NCBI RefSeq assembly: GCF_018128965.1
Contig: NZ_JAAEDH010000028.1
Location: 1 to 51,927 of the forward strand
Reading direction: 5' to 3'
DNA: 51,927 nucleotides
Source of the DNA: Plastoroseomonas arctica
GTDB lineage: Bacteria; Pseudomonadota; Alphaproteobacteria; Acetobacterales; Acetobacteraceae
A program made the position numbers and the translations under genes. Below, piece after piece: positions 34,863 to 43,148 of the stretch. Numbering within the stretch: position 1 is the first letter of the stretch; every line of letters begins with the position of its first letter. The notes under the pieces are model-generated. The model worked only from the letters and a program-made list of their open reading frames with translations. It was not told the origin of the DNA and ran no database searches.

Positions 34863-36063
34863 GCGGGCCGCCCCAGGCGAAGAAGCCGCTCCCCTCCGCG
34901 CGCAGCGTGTTGGCGATGACCATCCGGTGCACCTCGGAGGCGCCATCGACCAGCCGCGCCTGGCGCGCATAGCGGTAGATCCACTCGATCACCGTGTCCT
35001 TGGAATAGCCTTTCGCGCCCAGCAATTGGAGCGCCGTGTCCACCGAGCGCTGCAGCGCATCGGCGACGACGATCTTCGCCATCGAGACCTCCTTCTTCGC
35101 GAAGGAGCCCTGATCCAGCATCCAGGCCGCGTGCATCGTCAGCAGGCGACCCGTCTGGATGTCCATGGCCGCCTGGCCGATCAGGCCCTGCACGCTCTCC
35201 CGGTCCAGCAGCACCTTGCCAAAGCTCTGGCGCTGGGCGACGTGCGTCATGGCGATTTCCAGCGAGCGCTTGGCCAGCCCGAGCCATCGCATGCAATGCG
35301 TGAGGCGCGCGACGCCCAGGCGGATCTGCGTCACCTTCAGCCCGTCGCCGATGCCCATCAGGCGGTCCTCGTCGGGGATCTCCAGCCCGTCGAATACCAG
35401 CTCGCAATGCCCGCCATGTTCCTCGGGCCCCATGATCGGGATGCGGCGCACGATGTGCCAGCCCGGGCTGTCGGCGTGGAACAGGAAGGCGGTCAGGCCC
35501 TTGCGTTCATCATCCGACGTGCGCGCCATCAGGATGAAGTGCTTGGCGTTACCGGCACCGGTGATGAACCACTTGCGGCCGGTGATCCGCCAGCGGTCAT
35601 TGCCCACCGGCTCGGCCTTCGTATAGGTCAGCGAGGGGTCGGAGCCCGCGCCATCGGGTTCCGTCATCGCGAAGGCGGATTGCACCTCCCCACGGATGAT
35701 CGGCATCAGCCAGCGATCCTTTTGCGCCGGCGTGCCGACCTTCTCCAGGATCATCATGTTGCCGTCATCGGGGGCGGCGGAATTGAACACGACAGGGCCG
35801 AAGATGGAGCGATTCATCTCCTCATAGCAGGCCGCCATGCCGACGCGCGTGAGCCCGCCGCCGCCGAGTGCGACCGGCATCTGCAAGGCCCAGATGCCCT
35901 CGGCCTTCGCCTCCAGCCGCAGCCGCGCGAGCACGGCCGGGGCGATGTTCTCGTGCTCGTCGAAATTCGCGCGGTCGGCTTCGAGCGGGATCAGCCGTTC
36001 GTCGACGAAGCGGCGCACCCGCGCGCGGAGCGCCTCGACCTCAGGGGAGAGGGAAAAATCCAT
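34855..36063 (-). CDS. ACAD10/11-like acyl-CoA dehydrogenase-fold protein (LvaC-like)
   Basis: A 402-aa acyl-CoA dehydrogenase fold. Beta-domain motifs are QSAFAMTEPDGAGSDPS and ITGRKWFITGAGNAKHF. The C-terminus reads ARLVDGASEVHRMVIANTL, as in ACAD10/11, with Asp373 where the catalytic Glu of ordinary dehydrogenases sits. In the Lva pathway such a protein eliminates phosphate from 4-phosphoacyl-CoA and rehydrates the product, instead of oxidising. Starts 12 bp after the SDR stop and overlaps the kinase start by 8 bp. Oxidation of a conventional acyl-CoA remains possible. Confidence 0.92.
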   Translation of the reverse strand: MDFSLSPEVEALRARVRRFVDERLIPLEADRANFDEHENIAPAVLARLRLEAKAEGIWALQMPVALGGGGLTRVGMAACYEEMNRSIFGPVVFNSAAPDDGNMMILEKVGTPAQKDRWLMPIIRGEVQSAFAMTEPDGAGSDPSLTYTKAEPVGNDRWRITGRKWFITGAGNAKHFILMARTSDDERKGLTAFLFHADSPGWHIVRRIPIMGPEEHGGHCELVFDGLEIPDEDRLMGIGDGLKVTQIRLGVARLTHCMRWLGLAKRSLEIAMTHVAQRQSFGKVLLDRESVQGLIGQAAMDIQTGRLLTMHAAWMLDQGSFAKKEVSMAKIVVADALQRSVDTALQLLGAKGYSKDTVIEWIYRYARQARLVDGASEVHRMVIANTLRAEGSGFFAWGGPHG

Positions 36064-36075
36064 GATGGCGCAATC

Positions 36076-36825
36076 CTAGAGGCTGTTGATCGAATGGCCG
36101 CCATCGACGGTGATGGTCGCGCCCGTCATGTGCGCGCCGGCCGCGGAGGCGAGCAGCAGCAGCGGGCCGGTGAGATCGTCCGGCGTGCCGAGGCGGCGCT
36201 GGGGCACGCGCTTGAGCATCGCCTGGCCAGGCTCGCTCTCGAAGAAGCCGGCGTTGATGTCGCTGGCGATGTAGCCCGGCGCGATGGCGTTCACGCGGAT
36301 GCCGTAGCGCGCGAACTCCACCGCCATCTGGCGCGTCATCTGCAGCAGCCCGGCCTTGGCGGCGGTGTAGCCGGCGACACCGGGGATGATGCGCAGCCCG
36401 AGGATGGAGGCGATGTTGACGATGCTGCCGGCCGCCTTCGCTGCGACCAGCCGCCGCGCACCCTCCTGCGCGACCAGGAAGCAGCCGCGCAGATTGACGT
36501 CGAGCACGCCGTCGTAGTCCGCCGCCGACATCTGCAGCACAGGCTTGGTCACCGCGATGCCGGCATTGTTCACGATGATGTCGCAGGGCGCGCCGAACGC
36601 CGCCTCGACAGCGGCGAAGCAGGCGAGGACGGAGTCCGGCTGCGTCACGTCGAGCCCGACCGCGACGCTGCCCTCCCCGAGCGCCGGCACCGCCTCGACG
36701 CGCCGCGCGGCCAGAGCCACGCGCGCGCCGGCCTCATGCAGCACGCGCGCGAAGTGACCACCGAGCGTGCCGGAGGCTCCGGTGACCAGCGCCACGCGAC
36801 CTTCCAGCGAAAAGAGCGAATTCAT
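36076..36825 (-). CDS. SDR-family oxidoreductase (LvaD-like position)
   Basis: A 249-aa short-chain dehydrogenase, first gene of the four-gene operon. Cofactor motif TGASGTLGGHF, NNAG at the centre, catalytic Ser in NIASILG and Tyr/Lys in YTAAK; C-terminus TITVDGGHSI. In the Lva pathway an SDR at this step reduces 4-oxoacyl-CoA to 4-hydroxyacyl-CoA. That reaction is inferred from context; the sequence alone says only NAD(P)-dependent SDR. It starts at ATG 36825, back to back with another SDR gene 90 bp away. Confidence 0.92.
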   Translation of the reverse strand: MNSLFSLEGRVALVTGASGTLGGHFARVLHEAGARVALAARRVEAVPALGEGSVAVGLDVTQPDSVLACFAAVEAAFGAPCDIIVNNAGIAVTKPVLQMSAADYDGVLDVNLRGCFLVAQEGARRLVAAKAAGSIVNIASILGLRIIPGVAGYTAAKAGLLQMTRQMAVEFARYGIRVNAIAPGYIASDINAGFFESEPGQAMLKRVPQRRLGTPDDLTGPLLLLASAAGAHMTGATITVDGGHSINSL

Positions 36826-36915
36826 GCGGTTCCGTCCCTGATTGCCGCATGGGACCATCGCGCGCCGCGCCGGGCAAGGGCATGCTTCGGCGGTGCAGCG
36901 AGAGGAGAGATTGGC

Positions 36916-37656
36916 ATGGCGAAGGTGGCGTTGGTGACGGGGGCGCAACAGGGGATCGGGCGCGCGATCGCGATCGGCTTCGCGCAGGCGGGCTACGACG
37001 TTGCGGTCAACTGGCTCGACAATGAAGCGGCGGCGAAGGAGGTCGCGGAGACCGTGGAAAAGCGCGGCATGCGCGCCCTGCTGCTGCGCGGCGATGTCGG
37101 CGTGGTGGCGGAGGGTGCGGCGCTCGTCGTCGATACCGTGGCCGGCCTTGGCGGCATCGATGTGCTCGTCAACAACGCCGGCATCTTCCCGCGCGTCGAG
37201 TTCCTGGAGATGAGCGAAGGCATCTGGGACGCGGTGCATGACGTGAACCTCAAGGGCAGCGCCTTCTGTGCCCAGGCGGCGGCGCGCGCGATGGTCGCGG
37301 CGGGCACGCGCGGTTGCATCATCAATCTCTCCTCCCAGGCGATGCGCGGCACGCCGCTGGGCGTGCATTACAGCGCGACCAAGGCGGGTGTGGCGGGCCT
37401 GACCCGCGCTATGGCGCTCGCACTCGCGCCGTACGGCATCCGGGTGAACGCGATCGCGCCCGGCCTCACCGACACCGCGCAGCCGCGCTACGGCAGCAGC
37501 GAGGATGAGCTGGTCGCGATGGCGGCCGCGCTGCCCATCCCGCGCCTGGGCACGCCGGAGGATATCGCGGGGCTCGCGCTCTACCTCGCCTCAGACGCGG
37601 CAAGCTGGGTCACCGGCCAGACCATGCACATCAATGGCGGCAGCTATATGCCCTGA
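36916..37656 (+). CDS. SDR-family oxidoreductase
   Basis: A 246-aa classical SDR. Motifs: TGAQQGIGRAIA, NNAGIFPRVEF, INLSSQAMRG with the catalytic Ser, and YSATKAG with Tyr/Lys; C-terminus GQTMHINGGSYMP. The GAGGAGA ribosome binding site is seven bases before the ATG at 36916. Antisense extension of this frame for over 2 kb upstream is a shadow. It heads an operon with a 2-hydroxyacid dehydrogenase and an MFS carrier, suggesting uptake and oxidation of a hydroxyacid or sugar acid. Confidence 0.92.
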   Translation: MAKVALVTGAQQGIGRAIAIGFAQAGYDVAVNWLDNEAAAKEVAETVEKRGMRALLLRGDVGVVAEGAALVVDTVAGLGGIDVLVNNAGIFPRVEFLEMSEGIWDAVHDVNLKGSAFCAQAAARAMVAAGTRGCIINLSSQAMRGTPLGVHYSATKAGVAGLTRAMALALAPYGIRVNAIAPGLTDTAQPRYGSSEDELVAMAAALPIPRLGTPEDIAGLALYLASDAASWVTGQTMHINGGSYMP

Positions 37657-37716
37657 GTGGCTTGCGCGGCGCGGTCGCTGCCTGGAAACTCGCACCGAAG
37701 AACCAAGGAAACGCCT

Positions 37717-38778
37717 GTGTCCGAGCACCGTCCCAACGCCCCGTTCCGCGTCGGCTACATCGACTTCGTGCCGCACCCGGCCTTCCTGGAGACGGCGGCA
37801 GAGGATCCGGCGCTGGAGATCGTGCGCATCGCGGCCGACCAGCCCGAGGCGGCGATCCTCGCGGCGTTGGCGGAGTGCGACGGCTACTACGTGATGGCGT
37901 CCCGCGATGAACTGGCCAAGCCCTTCCACGTCACCGACGCGCTGCTGGCGCAGCTGCCGCGCCTGCTGATCGCGGCGAGCTACGGCGCCGGCTACGACAC
38001 CATCGACCCCGAGGCGGGCACGCGGGCCGGCGTGCTCATCGTGAACCAGGCCGGCGGCAATGCGGAGGCCGTGGCCGAGCACGCCGTGGGCATGATGCTC
38101 GGCCTGCTCAAGCGCTTCCCGGAATGCCATGCCGCGATGCGCGCGGGCGGTGCCGCGAACCGCAACGCGTTCATGGGCCGCGACATCCTGGGCAAGACGG
38201 TGGGGCTGTTCGGCCTGGGCAATGTCGGCACTCGTGTCGCCGAAATTTTGCGCGTGGCCTTCCGCTGCCGCGTGCTGGCCTGCGACCCCTACCTCGACGC
38301 CGCGACGGTGACCGCGCGCGGCGCGGAGAAGATGGAGAAGGCCGAGATGCTGGCGACTTCGGATGTCATCAGCGTGAACTGCCCACTCACTAGCGAAACC
38401 CGCGCCATGATGGACGCCGAGGCCTTCGCCACGATGAAGCCGGGCGCGATCTTCGTGACCACCGCGCGCGGCTCCATTCATGACGAGGCGGCGCTGGAGG
38501 CCGCACTCGCATCCGGCCACATCGCCGGCGCCGGGCTCGACGTGTGGGAACAGGAGCCGCCGCCGGCCGATCACCCCCTGCTGCACCATCCGCGCGTGAT
38601 CGCGACGCAGCACACGGCGGGTGTGACGCATGAGAGCCGCAAGCTGATCACCTCCATCGCGGCGCAGGCGTTCTCCGACGTCGCGGCCGGGCGGATGCCG
38701 CCGCGCATCATCAACCCCGCGGTGATCCCCGCCTTCGCCGAGCGCTACCGTGCGGCGCGGGGCCGGGCGATCGGCTGA
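37717..38778 (+). CDS. D-2-hydroxyacid dehydrogenase
   Basis: A 353-aa NAD-dependent dehydrogenase. The nucleotide motif is GLFGLGNVGTRV. The catalytic trio is intact: Arg in TTARGSIHDE, Glu in LDVWEQEP, His in ATQHTAG. The start is GTG at 37717 with AAGGAA six bases upstream; an in-frame ATG at 37657 has no binding site. Unlike the relative at 22712-23695, the Glu motif is canonical. Part of the SDR/dehydrogenase/MFS operon. Confidence 0.94.
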   Translation: MSEHRPNAPFRVGYIDFVPHPAFLETAAEDPALEIVRIAADQPEAAILAALAECDGYYVMASRDELAKPFHVTDALLAQLPRLLIAASYGAGYDTIDPEAGTRAGVLIVNQAGGNAEAVAEHAVGMMLGLLKRFPECHAAMRAGGAANRNAFMGRDILGKTVGLFGLGNVGTRVAEILRVAFRCRVLACDPYLDAATVTARGAEKMEKAEMLATSDVISVNCPLTSETRAMMDAEAFATMKPGAIFVTTARGSIHDEAALEAALASGHIAGAGLDVWEQEPPPADHPLLHHPRVIATQHTAGVTHESRKLITSIAAQAFSDVAAGRMPPRIINPAVIPAFAERYRAARGRAIG

Positions 38779-38799
38779 GGCTCCAAGGCATGGTCCGCC

Positions 38800-39957
38800 G
38801 TGGCTGAGCCGTCGCGCAGTCTCGTCGTCATGGCGCTGGGCACGACCCAGACCCTGGCCTGGGCGTCGAGCTACTACTTGCCGGCTATCCTCGCACGCCC
38901 GATCGCGCGCGACCTGGCGGTGTCAGAGACGGTGGTCTTCGCCGCCTTCTCCGCCGCCCTGTTGCTCACCGCCGCCCTCGGCCCCGCGGTGGGACGGGCG
39001 ATCGACCGGCGCGGCGGCCGCGACGTGCTGGTCATGTCCAGCGTGGTCTTCGCGGCCGGCCTGGTGATGCTGGGCTGCACGCAGGGGCCCTTCATGCTGT
39101 TCGCCGCATGGCTCGTCCTCGGCGTCGCGATGAGCCTGGGGCTCTACGATTCCGCCTTCGCGACGCTGGCCGGCCTCTATGGGCGCGAGGCGCGCGGCGC
39201 CATCACCGGCATCACCCTGATCGCAGGCTTCGCCAGCACCATCGGCTGGCCGGTCACCGCGGCGCTGGATGCGGGCCTTGGCTGGCGCGACGCCTGCTTC
39301 GCCTGGGCCGCGCTGCACCTGGTCCTGGGACTGCCGGTCAATGGCATGCTGGTGCCGCGCGCCCCGCCGCCACCCGCCGCGCAGCCCGCGGCCGAAGGTG
39401 CGGCGCCACGCCGCGCGCTCGTCATCCTCGCCTTCGTCTTCGCGGTCGCCGGCTTTTGCGCCAGCGCGCTTGGAGCGCACCTGCCCGGCCTGTTGCTGGC
39501 GGCCGGAGCGAGCCCGGCCGGCGCCATCCTCGCGGCCTCGCTGGTGGGGTTTTCCCAGGTCGGCGCGCGGATCGTCGAGTTCTCGGTGCTGCGGCGGATG
39601 CACCCGCTGCTCACAACGCGCCTCGCGTTGCTGACGAACCCGCTCGGCGTTGCGGCGCTGCTGAGCTTCGGCGGCCCGGCCGCGGCGGTGTTCACGGTGC
39701 TTCACGGCGCCGGCAACGGCATGCTGACCATCGCGCGCGGCACCCTGCCGCTCGCGCTGTTCGGCCCGGTCGGCTACGGGCTGCGCCAGGGCTTGGTGAC
39801 GGCGCCCGCGCGCGTGCTCGTCGCTATCGCCCCGCTCGCCTTCGGCCTGCTGATCGAGCGCGCGGGGCAGCATGCGCTGTTGCTCACGGCGGGCCTTTGC
39901 CTGTCTGCCTTGGCGAGCCTCGCGCTGCTGCGGATCAGCGCGGCAGGCCCTCGATGA
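38800..39957 (+). CDS. MFS transporter
   Basis: A 385-aa major-facilitator carrier with about twelve hydrophobic helices. The motif-A-like loop between helices 2 and 3 reads GRAIDRRGGRDVL. YDSAFATLAGLYGREARGAI between helices 4 and 5 resembles the YnfM/oxalate-formate-like group common beside hydroxyacid genes. The start is GTG at 38800. Likely imports or exports the acid used by the upstream enzymes. The tail overlaps the convergent metallopeptidase gene by 23 bp. Confidence 0.92.
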   Translation: MAEPSRSLVVMALGTTQTLAWASSYYLPAILARPIARDLAVSETVVFAAFSAALLLTAALGPAVGRAIDRRGGRDVLVMSSVVFAAGLVMLGCTQGPFMLFAAWLVLGVAMSLGLYDSAFATLAGLYGREARGAITGITLIAGFASTIGWPVTAALDAGLGWRDACFAWAALHLVLGLPVNGMLVPRAPPPPAAQPAAEGAAPRRALVILAFVFAVAGFCASALGAHLPGLLLAAGASPAGAILAASLVGFSQVGARIVEFSVLRRMHPLLTTRLALLTNPLGVAALLSFGGPAAAVFTVLHGAGNGMLTIARGTLPLALFGPVGYGLRQGLVTAPARVLVAIAPLAFGLLIERAGQHALLLTAGLCLSALASLALLRISAAGPR

Positions 39958-40549
39958 AATACTCGTAGTTGTCGGCGTTGGAGGAGGCGCGCTGCCAGTC
40001 GGTCTTGGCGAGCAGGCGGGCCGCGCGCGGCTGGTAGACATGGTCCATGGTGCGGGCCGCGAGATGCGAGAATTCATGCACCAGGATGCCGAACCTCGAA
40101 TCCTGGCCCTCCGTACGGGCGCGGAAGAAGGGCGGGCAGACGCCGACGGTCTGCACGGCCGGCCGCATGTAGCCCATCTGCCCGCGCGAGCAGGTCTTCA
40201 TGTCGTTGCAATGCAGCGTGTAGGTGTTGCGCTGTTCCATGCGCGCGAGGGTGAGGGTCAGTACCTCGCGCATCACCTTCGGCGGCGTGTCGCCGAACCA
40301 GAGCCGCACATGCGGGTCGTTCGGAGTGGCCGCCAGGAAGCGCAGCCCTTCGCGGATACGGCCGCGCGCCACCGTATGGGCCTCGTTCACCATCGCCGCC
40401 TGCTCGGGCGAGCATTGCGGCCCTGGGGCGACGGCGGCACGCGCCACGACTTCGGGCGAGGCCACCGGAATGGCCTCGCCATAGCCCGCGGCGCAGGCGC
40501 CGAGCGTCGCTGTCACGAGGAGAGCGAGGGAAGAACGCGCCAGCCGCAT
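39935..40549 (-). CDS. M35-like (aspzincin) metallopeptidase lipoprotein
   Basis: A 204-aa protein with a lipoprotein signal (lipobox LGAC, Cys19). The zinc site is HEFSH (158-162), and an Asp (193) in SSNADNYEYF fits the third ligand of aspzincins of the deuterolysin / Lys-specific metallo-endopeptidase type, where Asp replaces the usual His or Glu. Four mature-region Cys (46, 114, 120, 138) may form disulfides. Better known in fungi; bacterial members are less studied. Probably a periplasmic protease; substrate unknown. Confidence 0.82.
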   Translation of the reverse strand: MRLARSSLALLVTATLGACAAGYGEAIPVASPEVVARAAVAPGPQCSPEQAAMVNEAHTVARGRIREGLRFLAATPNDPHVRLWFGDTPPKVMREVLTLTLARMEQRNTYTLHCNDMKTCSRGQMGYMRPAVQTVGVCPPFFRARTEGQDSRFGILVHEFSHLAARTMDHVYQPRAARLLAKTDWQRASSNADNYEYFIEGLPR

Positions 40550-40688
40550 GCACCATCATCCTGTGATATCGAATGCACCGGATGATGCCGCAACGAAGCA
40601 GCCGCGGCCAGCATCCGTTTGGCAACCGGGTCGCCATGGCCGGGAAGCGCGCCCCGGCGCATACTGCGTCCACGGGAAGGAGATGATC

Positions 40689-41498
40689 ATGGCCGACGGC
40701 ATGCCGCATGCCCCGCTTGTCACGCGCGCCGACTCAGATGCCGTCGTGACGCTGACGCTCAATCGGGCTGCGGCGCGGAACGCGCTGTCGCGCGCGATGA
40801 TGGCAACGCTGCGCTCGGCGCTCGAGGATATCGCCGCCGAGGCGAGCCTGCGCGTCATCGTGCTCGCGGCCGAAGGGCCGGTCTTCTGCGCCGGGCACGA
40901 CCTGCGCGAGATCACCGCGCACCGCACCGATACCGATGGTGGCGCCGGGTTCTTCGCCGCGACGATGGCGGATTGCGGTGCGCTGATGCAGGCAATCGTC
41001 CATCACCGGCTGCCGGTGATCGCGGCGGTCGAGCATGTCGCGACCGCGGCGGGCTGTCAGCTCGTCGCCTCCTGCGACCTGGCGGTGGCCGGCGCAGGTG
41101 CGCGGTTCTGCACGCCCGGCGTAGATATCGGCCTGTTCTGTTCCACACCTGCCGTGGCGCTGGCGCGCGCGGTGCCGCGCAAGGCGGCCATGGAGATGCT
41201 GCTGACCGGCGCCATGATCGACGCCGGAGAGGCGCTGCGCATCGGGCTGGTGAACCGCGTGGTGCGAGAGGGCGCTGCGCTCGAGGAAGCCGTGGACCTT
41301 GCGCGTGGCATCGCGGAACGCTCCGCGGTCGCGGTGCAGATGGGCAAGCGCGCCTTCAACGCGCAGATCGACGCACCGCTGGCCGAGGCCTATCGGGTCG
41401 CCTCGGCGACGATGGTGGAGAACCTGCTGGCGGCGGATGCGGCGGAGGGGATCGGCGCCTTCCTCGAGAAGCGCCCGCCGCGCTGGCAACATCGCTGA
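40689..41498 (+). CDS. Crotonase, ECHDC3-like
   Basis: A 269-aa crotonase-fold protein matching the ECHDC3 group: RNALSRAMMATLRSALEDIA, VIVLAAEGPVFCAGHDLREI, and LFCSTPAVALARAVPRKAA. The glutamates of true enoyl-CoA hydratases are replaced (Gln in AAGCQLV, Gly in FCTPGVDIG), so hydratase activity is doubtful. GGAAGGAG precedes the ATG at 40689. It is followed after 11 bp by an acyl-CoA ligase gene, a common pairing. Confidence 0.92.
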   Translation: MADGMPHAPLVTRADSDAVVTLTLNRAAARNALSRAMMATLRSALEDIAAEASLRVIVLAAEGPVFCAGHDLREITAHRTDTDGGAGFFAATMADCGALMQAIVHHRLPVIAAVEHVATAAGCQLVASCDLAVAGAGARFCTPGVDIGLFCSTPAVALARAVPRKAAMEMLLTGAMIDAGEALRIGLVNRVVREGAALEEAVDLARGIAERSAVAVQMGKRAFNAQIDAPLAEAYRVASATMVENLLAADAAEGIGAFLEKRPPRWQHR

Positions 41499-41509
41499 AC
41501 GGAGGATCC

Positions 41510-43135
41510 ATGGTCGATTTCACGACGGGGCTCGAACGCGGCCCGGCGAACCATCAGCCGCTCACGCCGCTGCTGTTTCTCGAGCGAACCGCAGCGGTGA
41601 ACCCTGGCCACATCGCCGTCATCCATGGCGCGCTGCGGCGCGACTACCGCACGCTGCGCGCACGCTGCGTGCGCCTTGCTTCGGCCTTGGCGGCGAACGG
41701 CATCGGGCGCGGCGACACGGTCGCTGCGCTGCTGCCCAACATTCCCGAGATGTTGGAATGCCATTACGGCGTGCCGATGGCCGGAGCGGTGCTCAATGCC
41801 ATCAACATCCGCCTCGATGCCGCGACCATCGCCCACATCATCGAGCACGGCGAGGCGCGCGCGATCATCGTCGACACCGAATTCATGCCGGTGCTGCGCG
41901 CCGCGCTGGCGCAATGCGCTGCGACGCCGCTGATCATCGAGGTCGATGATGCGCTCGCGCCCGCATCCGCGCACGGCGCGACGCTGGGCGGCGTCGGCTA
42001 CGAGGCGCTGCTCGATGAGGGCGATGAGAACTTCGCCTGGCTGATGCCACTCGATGAGTGGGATGCGATCGCTTTGAACTACACCTCCGGAACCACCGGG
42101 CGGCCCAAGGGCGTGGTGTATCACCATCGCGGCGCGCAGCTGCTCGCAACCGGCAATGTGCTGTCGGCGGGCATGGGCAAGCACCCTGTCTACCTGTGGA
42201 CGCTGCCGATGTTCCACTGCAACGGGTGGTGCTTTCCCTGGACCGTCTGTGCGGTCGCCGGCACCCATGTCTGCCTGCGCGCGGTACGCGGTGCCACGCT
42301 GTGGCAGCTGATGGCCGATCATGGCGTCACGCATATGTGCGGCGCGCCGATCGTGATGGCGACGATGCTGGCCACGCCTGAGGCCGAGCAGCGCGTGCTG
42401 GCCCACCCGCCCCAGTTCATCACCGCCGGCGCGCCGCCGCCCGAGGCCGTGCTGGCTGCGATGCGCGCGGCCGGATTCTCCGTCTGCCACGTCTATGGGC
42501 TGACCGAATGCTACGGCCCCTCCGTCGTCAATGAATGGCACGCCGCCTGGGACGAGAAGCCCGCATCCGAGCAGGCGGCGCTGATGGCACGCCAGGGCGT
42601 GCGCTACCTGGCCCTCGAGGGCCTCGACGTCATGGATGCCGCGATGCGCCCCGTGCCCGCCGATGGCGCGACGATGGGCGAGGTGATGATGCAGGGCAAT
42701 GTGGTGATGAAGGGTTACCTGAAGGATCGCGCCGCGACGGAAGCGGCATTTTCGGGGGGCTGGTTCCACACCGGCGATCTGGCGGTGAAGTACCCCGACG
42801 GGTATATCCAGATCAGGGATCGTTCCAAGGACATCATCATCTCGGGCGGCGAGAATATCAGCTCCATCGAGGTCGAGGACGCGCTCTACAAACACCCCGC
42901 CGTCGCGGTTGTGGGCGTGGTCGCCAAGCCCGACGAGAAATGGGGCGAGACGCCTCTCGCCTTCGTCGAGTTGAAGCCCGGTGCCAGTGCCACGGAGGCG
43001 GAGCTGATCGCCTTCGCGAAGCAGCATTTGGCCGGCTACAAGGTGCCGCGCGCGATCGTCTTCGCGGAGATCCCGAAGACGTCGACCGGCAAGATCCAAA
43101 AACACCTCCTGCGCAGCCAGGCCCGGGGGGACTGA
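41510..43135 (+). CDS. AMP-forming acyl-CoA ligase
   Basis: A 541-aa ANL-superfamily ligase activating a carboxylic acid through an acyl-adenylate to acyl-CoA. Motifs: P-loop YTSGTTGRPKGVVYHH, A5-like YGLTECYGP, A7 GWFHTGDLAVKYPDGY, A8 RDRSKDIIISGGENIS, and the C-terminal catalytic Lys in PKTSTGKIQKHLLR. It resembles short/medium-chain fatty acyl-CoA synthetases. GGAGG at 41501-41505. It could supply acyl-CoA to either of the acyl-CoA operons nearby, including the 4-hydroxyacid-type module, but that link is inference. Confidence 0.94.
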   Translation: MVDFTTGLERGPANHQPLTPLLFLERTAAVNPGHIAVIHGALRRDYRTLRARCVRLASALAANGIGRGDTVAALLPNIPEMLECHYGVPMAGAVLNAINIRLDAATIAHIIEHGEARAIIVDTEFMPVLRAALAQCAATPLIIEVDDALAPASAHGATLGGVGYEALLDEGDENFAWLMPLDEWDAIALNYTSGTTGRPKGVVYHHRGAQLLATGNVLSAGMGKHPVYLWTLPMFHCNGWCFPWTVCAVAGTHVCLRAVRGATLWQLMADHGVTHMCGAPIVMATMLATPEAEQRVLAHPPQFITAGAPPPEAVLAAMRAAGFSVCHVYGLTECYGPSVVNEWHAAWDEKPASEQAALMARQGVRYLALEGLDVMDAAMRPVPADGATMGEVMMQGNVVMKGYLKDRAATEAAFSGGWFHTGDLAVKYPDGYIQIRDRSKDIIISGGENISSIEVEDALYKHPAVAVVGVVAKPDEKWGETPLAFVELKPGASATEAELIAFAKQHLAGYKVPRAIVFAEIPKTSTGKIQKHLLRSQARGD

Positions 43136-43148
43136 TCGCGGAGCGACG

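Noticed and set aside
34861-36915. Very long open frame extending the SDR at 36916 upstream to 931 codons
   Set aside because: It runs antisense to the ACAD10/11-like and SDR genes, which have clear family motifs. The translated part is His/Arg/Ala-rich shadow, and a ribosome binding site precedes the ATG at 36916.
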